Below the pieces are notes generated by a model, which ran no database searches, was not told where the DNA came from, and worked only from the letters and a program-made list of their open reading frames with translations. This document shows positions 24,422 to 27,946 of a DNA stretch of 27,946 nt, piece after piece. Location: assembly GCA_964443435.1 (NCBI GenBank), contig CAYUCW010000028.1, forward strand, positions 1 through 27,946, written 5' to 3'. Source of the DNA: Pseudaquidulcibacter sp964443435 (GTDB lineage: Bacteria > Pseudomonadota > Alphaproteobacteria > Caulobacterales > Aquidulcibacteraceae). Numbering within the stretch: the stretch's first letter is position 1; every line of letters begins with the position of its first letter. Position numbers and translations under genes: made by a program.

Positions 24422-25301
24422 CAATTGCGTTTGCTATTTTTGCCGCCAAAAGCCCTTCTTCACCGGTAATGAAAACTTGTGCGCCATCCAGAATTGAAGC
24501 CGTGAAATCAAGATGTGCCTGAAGCATTGGATCTTTAATTCTATCTGCAAAATCGGCATTAAGATTAAAGCCAGTATTATCGGTGAAAGTTTTATTTATA
24601 TAATCAATTTCAACTTTGCCTGATGCATATTCAATAATAGTGCCTCTATCCCTTATATCGGCGGCGCGGCTGGCGATAAATTCGGCCCTTGCGCCATTCT
24701 CATAAATAATTTCAGCTTCAATTGCATCAGGATTATAAATAGAGCCGCTAAGGCGTTTGGCTTTTATGGTTTTAACAGGTGACTTAAAAAGAATTTGCGC
24801 CAAATCAATATCATGCACCATTAAATCAAGCGTCGCCGATACATCAGATCCACGTGGGGAAGGCAGGCCAATGCGTTTTGAATAAATATATTTTGGGGTT
24901 TCAATTATATCCAAAAGCCCCATTGCTTTGAATATATATCTTTCTTGATGGCCAATTTGTAAAATAAGATTTCTTTCATTGGCAAGCTTAACAAGCTTTT
25001 CGCCATGCTCATTCTTTGGGGCGATTGGCTTTTCAATCATTGCATGCTTATTTGCTTTAAGCGCCGAAACCGCAATTTCAAAATGCGTAGTTGCGGGCGT
25101 GGCAATAATTATGGCATCTATATCATTTAAAAATGCGCCAAGGTCATCATAAGCATTAACACCTAAATCATCGGCGCGTTTTTGTGCGGCCTCTAAAAAT
25201 CTATCATAAATACCAATAAGTTTAGCGCGTGGATTATTCAAAACTTTGGAAGCATGAAAACCACCAAAAACCCCTGCACCTGCGACCCCAATTTTTAACA
25301 T
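24402..25301 (-). CDS. Gfo/Idh/MocA-family NAD(P)-dependent oxidoreductase
   Basis: A 299-residue sugar-type dehydrogenase. The Rossmann motif is GVAGAGVFGGFHASK near the N-terminus, IIATPATTH is the second cofactor strand, and E90-K91-P92 is the catalytic EKP motif. LMVHDIDLAQIL in the C-terminal domain holds the conserved HD pair. Its coupling to a GT2 glycosyltransferase (20-base overlap) points to nucleotide-sugar modification for surface glycans, for example 3-dehydrogenation of UDP-GlcNAc, but the substrate is not determined. AAGG precedes the ATG. Confidence 0.9.
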   Translation of the reverse strand: MLKIGVAGAGVFGGFHASKVLNNPRAKLIGIYDRFLEAAQKRADDLGVNAYDDLGAFLNDIDAIIIATPATTHFEIAVSALKANKHAMIEKPIAPKNEHGEKLVKLANERNLILQIGHQERYIFKAMGLLDIIETPKYIYSKRIGLPSPRGSDVSATLDLMVHDIDLAQILFKSPVKTIKAKRLSGSIYNPDAIEAEIIYENGARAEFIASRAADIRDRGTIIEYASGKVEIDYINKTFTDNTGFNLNADFADRIKDPMLQAHLDFTASILDGAQVFITGEEGLLAAKIANAIDDATRA

Positions 25302-25412
25302 TTTCTACCTTTTCTTTATATTATTTATAAAGCAAATTTTTCAAAGCGAAACAAGTTATTCATAAGTATTCGAATCAGCATAATTATTAGTAAAATTGAA
25401 AACTGGAATCAT

Positions 25413-25808
25413 ATGTTCATATTAAACGAAAGGCTTGCTGCCGATACAATCGAAATAATGGATTTAGAAGTATCAAAGCTTCTTTTAATGAATGATAGCC
25501 GTTATTTATGGCTTATTCTTGTGCCGCGCATCGAAAATGCGGTGGAAATCCATAATCTTGAACCTGATATTCAGTCCAAAGTTTTTAATGAAATTATGAT
25601 GGTTTCGAAAATTGTTGCTGGTATTGAAGGCGTTGAAAAACTTAATACTGGCGCACTTGGTAATGTGGTTTCGCAATTACATATTCATATTATAGGGCGT
25701 AATAAGAATGATTTTGCTTGGCCTGCGCCCGTGTGGGGCAATGGAAAAGCGGCACCATATAATGATGCCGCCGAATTAATTTCCAAAATAAAATCTGCTA
25801 TCGCTTAG
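25413..25808 (+). CDS. HIT-family nucleotide hydrolase
   Basis: A 131-residue histidine-triad protein. Q88-L-H90-I-H92-I-I is the HIT motif of the subgroup starting with Gln, and DFAWPAPVWGNG after it is typical of proteobacterial members. These enzymes hydrolyse nucleotide phosphoramidates or dinucleoside polyphosphates; the substrate is unknown. It is divergent from the Gfo/Idh gene, and its 3' end overlaps the DUF937 gene by 11 bases. Confidence 0.9.
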   Translation: MFILNERLAADTIEIMDLEVSKLLLMNDSRYLWLILVPRIENAVEIHNLEPDIQSKVFNEIMMVSKIVAGIEGVEKLNTGALGNVVSQLHIHIIGRNKNDFAWPAPVWGNGKAAPYNDAAELISKIKSAIA

Positions 25809-26409
25809 AAAGCATACCCATAATGTCATCAAGTGGGTTGCCGTCATTATTCATATCAATCATGCTCGCAAGGCCACCAAGCGCATTATTGGCGCCAGAA
25901 TTGCCACCCATAACCGATCCAAGAATATTGCCAATCATGTTATTATTGCCGCCACCAACTGCCGCGCCGATTAATTGACCAAGTCCGCCTTGATTGGCTT
26001 TGCTTGCCATTGCACCCGCCGCCATTGTGGCAAGAACAGGAAGGATTTGCTTTAGTAAATCTGGGCTTATACCAGTTTGTGTAGCCGCAGTTGCTGCAAC
26101 TTCGCGCGATACTTCTTTAGAGCCAAAAATAGCGCCCAAAATTTCATTGCCTGCCGCAGTAGTTCCAGGGCGCGCTAATTCTTCGGGATTATCACCAATG
26201 GCAACATGATCTTGCTTTAAAAGTCCACCAATAAGGTTTTCTATGCCGCCCGATTGCGCCGCTTGGTTTTTAAAACCACCTGCAATCATTGGTGCTAAAG
26301 CTTCGATTGCGCTTTTGCTTTGTGACGGGCTTATACCAAAACGACCAGCGATCATTTCAACCGCAGTACCGCCGCCGGCTTGTAAAATTTGTCCTAATAA
26401 TCCACTCAT
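25798..26409 (-). CDS. DUF937 protein
   Basis: A 203-residue, Gly/Ala-rich protein. MSGLLGQILQAGG, GISPSQSKSAIEALAPMIAGG and the later SPDLLKQILPVLATMAAGA are the two helical halves of the DUF937 (YidB-like) family. The C-terminal DMNNDGNPLDDIMGML is an acidic loop, usual for the family, that resembles a calcium-binding loop. No signal peptide. Function is unknown. An AGAGG site precedes the ATG. Confidence 0.85.
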   Translation of the reverse strand: MSGLLGQILQAGGGTAVEMIAGRFGISPSQSKSAIEALAPMIAGGFKNQAAQSGGIENLIGGLLKQDHVAIGDNPEELARPGTTAAGNEILGAIFGSKEVSREVAATAATQTGISPDLLKQILPVLATMAAGAMASKANQGGLGQLIGAAVGGGNNNMIGNILGSVMGGNSGANNALGGLASMIDMNNDGNPLDDIMGMLSKR

Positions 26410-26440
26410 TATATACCTCTGAATATAACCCTAAAAAGAT

Positions 26441-26469
26441 AGGCTAAAGTTAAATCATAAATGTGACAA
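26441..26469 (-). promoter_or_regulatory. Candidate promoter of the DUF937 gene
   Basis: On the minus strand TTGTCA (26469-26464), a 17-base spacer and TAGCCT (26446-26441) precede the gene by about 32 bases. The -35 is good and the -10 is weak. Confidence 0.35.
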
Positions 26470-26487
26470 TCGCAATTAAATACTCTT

Positions 26488-26510
26488 AAAAAGCGTATCA
26501 TTTTATGCTT
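26488..26510 (-). terminator. Weak terminator candidate after the YtpQ-like gene
   Basis: On the minus strand AAGC-ataaaatgatac-GCTT is followed by TTT, 24 bases after the stop. The stem has only four pairs plus an imperfect inner part, so this is tentative. Confidence 0.25.
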
Positions 26511-26533
26511 ATTCTTTGGCGTGATGTAGAAGG

Positions 26534-27448
26534 TTATTTAATAATCCAGATATTGTTTTCACGAAATAAAACTTTGTCACTAATAGAGTTTTCAGTTTTG
26601 CTTTCATTTTTTGCAATTAAACCAAGTCTTGCAACATCATCAATACTATCTGCTCTACCAATAACTATACGCTCACGATTTGGGATAGCCGCCGCAATTG
26701 GGCCGCCAAGTTTTTGCTCAATGCTTGTCCAAATTTCGGGAATTGCCAAAAGACTGGTTTCATAAGAGCCATCAAAAGTCGCTATTAATAGTCCTTCTTC
26801 GGTAAACCAGTTTGCACCTTTTAAAACCGTCTTTGTATTATTTTGCGCGATTTTATATGCGTCATCAAAGCTAAGCTTTAAATCATCAAGTCTATTAATC
26901 GGCATAAATGCCATAGAAGTACCAGTATCGGCAATAATTATAAGCTCTAGATTTTCTGCAAAGGGCTTGCGGACAATTGAATTTTTCGTATCATTAAAAG
27001 CCGTTAAGGTTTCAAAACTATCAATTGCCGCAGTATTTCTTATGATTATTCTTAAAGCTTCAGGTTTAAAAGGGTCATTATTAATAATGGTTTTTTCAAT
27101 AAGCTTAGTAAAATTTTGAAATTCTTTGGTACGATTTACGCGCGGCTTATTTATGGTTTCTACAAAATTTTTGAGATCTATATTAATTTCGCGGCTTGCA
27201 ATAATCGTCATAAAACTATTTGAATTGGCATCAAATCTTACACCGCGCACCGAAACGATTTTTTCAATTTCGGGCTTAAGTTTTGAATAGACATCAATAA
27301 TACTTAAATTTTCTTGGGCTTTTTGGTTATTACGCCTTGAAGTCGCAAAAGTATCATTTCCCAAATCTTGGGAATAGGCAGGTATCGAACTTAAAGAAAT
27401 TATCCAAACTAATGGAATTAAAAATCTTGTACTTATTTTCTTTATCAT
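26534..27448 (-). CDS. Secreted YtpQ/DUF1444-like protein
   Basis: A 304-residue protein with a signal peptide (MIKKISTRFL, hydrophobic LIPLVWIISLSSI, cleavage near AYS). LELIIIADTGTSMAFMPINR, then LSFDDAYKIAQNNTK, a FDGSYETSLLAI strand, and IAAAIPNRERIVIGRADS align by eye with the core of Bacillus YtpQ (LDLG, A..NL, DGYDAS, ISVPHQDVLIL). Cytosolic YtpQ has no signal peptide, so this is an exported variant. Function is unknown. The start is the second ATG (27448) because GGAAG lies eight bases before it; an ATG at 27454 is too close. Confidence 0.6.
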   Translation of the reverse strand: MIKKISTRFLIPLVWIISLSSIPAYSQDLGNDTFATSRRNNQKAQENLSIIDVYSKLKPEIEKIVSVRGVRFDANSNSFMTIIASREINIDLKNFVETINKPRVNRTKEFQNFTKLIEKTIINNDPFKPEALRIIIRNTAAIDSFETLTAFNDTKNSIVRKPFAENLELIIIADTGTSMAFMPINRLDDLKLSFDDAYKIAQNNTKTVLKGANWFTEEGLLIATFDGSYETSLLAIPEIWTSIEQKLGGPIAAAIPNRERIVIGRADSIDDVARLGLIAKNESKTENSISDKVLFRENNIWIIK

Positions 27449-27520
27449 ACCCATGCTTCCGATATTTTAATGGCAATTTTAAGACCAATTATTATTAAAG
27501 GCCTTTAATTGCAATCTATC

Positions 27521-27946
27521 TTAGCTTTTGCGCATGAATGGAAACTGAATTTGTCCAATTAAAGTCTTTGGGACATAATCTTCATGCTTACCTATATCAG
27601 TTGGGATTTTATCTTTTGGCATGTAAAAAGTGCCAAACATAATATCAAGAATTGGAAAAGTTGCCGCAAAGTTTTTATTACCGCCTTCATCGGGGTGGGT
27701 GTGATGCCAGCGATGGAATACAGGGCTTGCAAAAACATATTTAAATGGCCCAAATGTCCAATTAAGATTTGCATGCACCATTGCGGAATATAAAATATTA
27801 AATGGCACTAAAAGCGCCAATGAAGCCGGAGTAAAACCAACCCAAAGAGCAATAGAATTTGCAATAATCGTATGGAATATAATGTTTAAAGGATGAAATC
27901 TTACGCAATGTGCCCAATCAAGATTTTGTGCACCATGATGTATAGA
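27521..27946 (-). CDS. Sterol desaturase/fatty-acid hydroxylase family protein, 5' end beyond window
   Basis: About 140 C-terminal residues of a di-iron membrane oxygenase; the frame is open to the window edge. From the edge it reads HHGAQNLDWAHCVRFHPLN, a membrane stretch (SIALWVGFTPASLALLVPFN), HANLNWTFGPFKYVF and FHRWHHTHPDEGG. HHGA and HRWHHT are the clustered histidines of the family, and the WTFGPFKYVFASPVFHRWHH block is typical of bacterial members. The family hydroxylates or desaturates lipids, for example ornithine lipids, sterols or hopanoids; the substrate is not determined. Confidence 0.88.
   Translation of the reverse strand, partial: SIHHGAQNLDWAHCVRFHPLNIIFHTIIANSIALWVGFTPASLALLVPFNILYSAMVHANLNWTFGPFKYVFASPVFHRWHHTHPDEGGNKNFAATFPILDIMFGTFYMPKDKIPTDIGKHEDYVPKTLIGQIQFPFMRKS

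Noticed and set aside
1..27946. CRISPR arrays, tRNA or rRNA genes, insertion sequences, prophage or defence genes
   Set aside because: None is seen on either strand; the window reads as core chromosome.

Overview
The window looks like a chromosomal segment of a low-GC (AT-rich by eye), compact, uncultured-type alphaproteobacterium, taken from a scaffold with two 100-N assembly gaps. The evidence is synteny that is characteristic of Alphaproteobacteria: hisBHAFE beside hslVU, rplU-rpmA-obgE-proB, and ftsE-ftsX-ydcF-plsC-DUF2125 divergent from an MJ0042 zinc-ribbon gene. All of it reads as core or housekeeping DNA. I see no phage, transposon, integrase, CRISPR array, toxin-antitoxin pair, tRNA or rRNA.

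Layout. 9-4977 (minus): histidine operon hisB-hisH-hisA-hisF-hisE, continuing by one-base stop/start overlaps into a GNAT acetyltransferase and an Mpl-like Mur ligase. 5183-8244 (plus): a membrane GGDEF-EAL protein with a degenerate cyclase site and an intact EAL site, then a secreted DUF3298-like protein whose promoter predicts a leaderless mRNA. 8324-10182 (plus): hslV-hslU behind a sigma-32-like promoter. 10183-13818 (minus): rplU-rpmA, terminator, obgE-proB, and a small all-helical protein. 14004-17876 (minus): ftsE-ftsX-ydcF-plsC-DUF2125 with overlapping starts (cell division and envelope biogenesis). 18034-19015 (plus): zinc-ribbon/DUF3426 membrane protein with a His-rich tail broken by gap 1. 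19016-20445 (minus): fhs, with its N-terminus lost in gap 2. 20656-22479 (plus): glmS. 22480-22771: a non-coding stretch with inverted repeats. 22772-25301: a stand-alone M23 peptidase-domain protein (plus), then a Gfo/Idh/MocA oxidoreductase and a GT2 glycosyltransferase (minus). 25413-27946: HIT hydrolase (plus), then DUF937, a secreted YtpQ/DUF1444-like protein and a truncated sterol desaturase/fatty-acid hydroxylase (minus).

How the genes work together. The largest theme is envelope and division: FtsEX, PlsC, YdcF, GlmS, Mpl-like ligase, GT2 and Gfo/Idh. Alongside it are amino-acid and one-carbon metabolism (his, proB, fhs) and protein quality control (HslVU). Four convergent gene pairs end with zero spacing or overlap, and most operon genes are joined by 1 to 20 base overlaps, so the genome is tightly packed.

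I did not find a clearly new system. The most useful leads are the His-rich tail across gap 1, the structured Shine-Dalgarno spacer of obgE, the likely leaderless secreted gene, the 22.5-22.7 kb non-coding element, the free-standing cytosolic M23 domain and the atypical GGDEF insertion.
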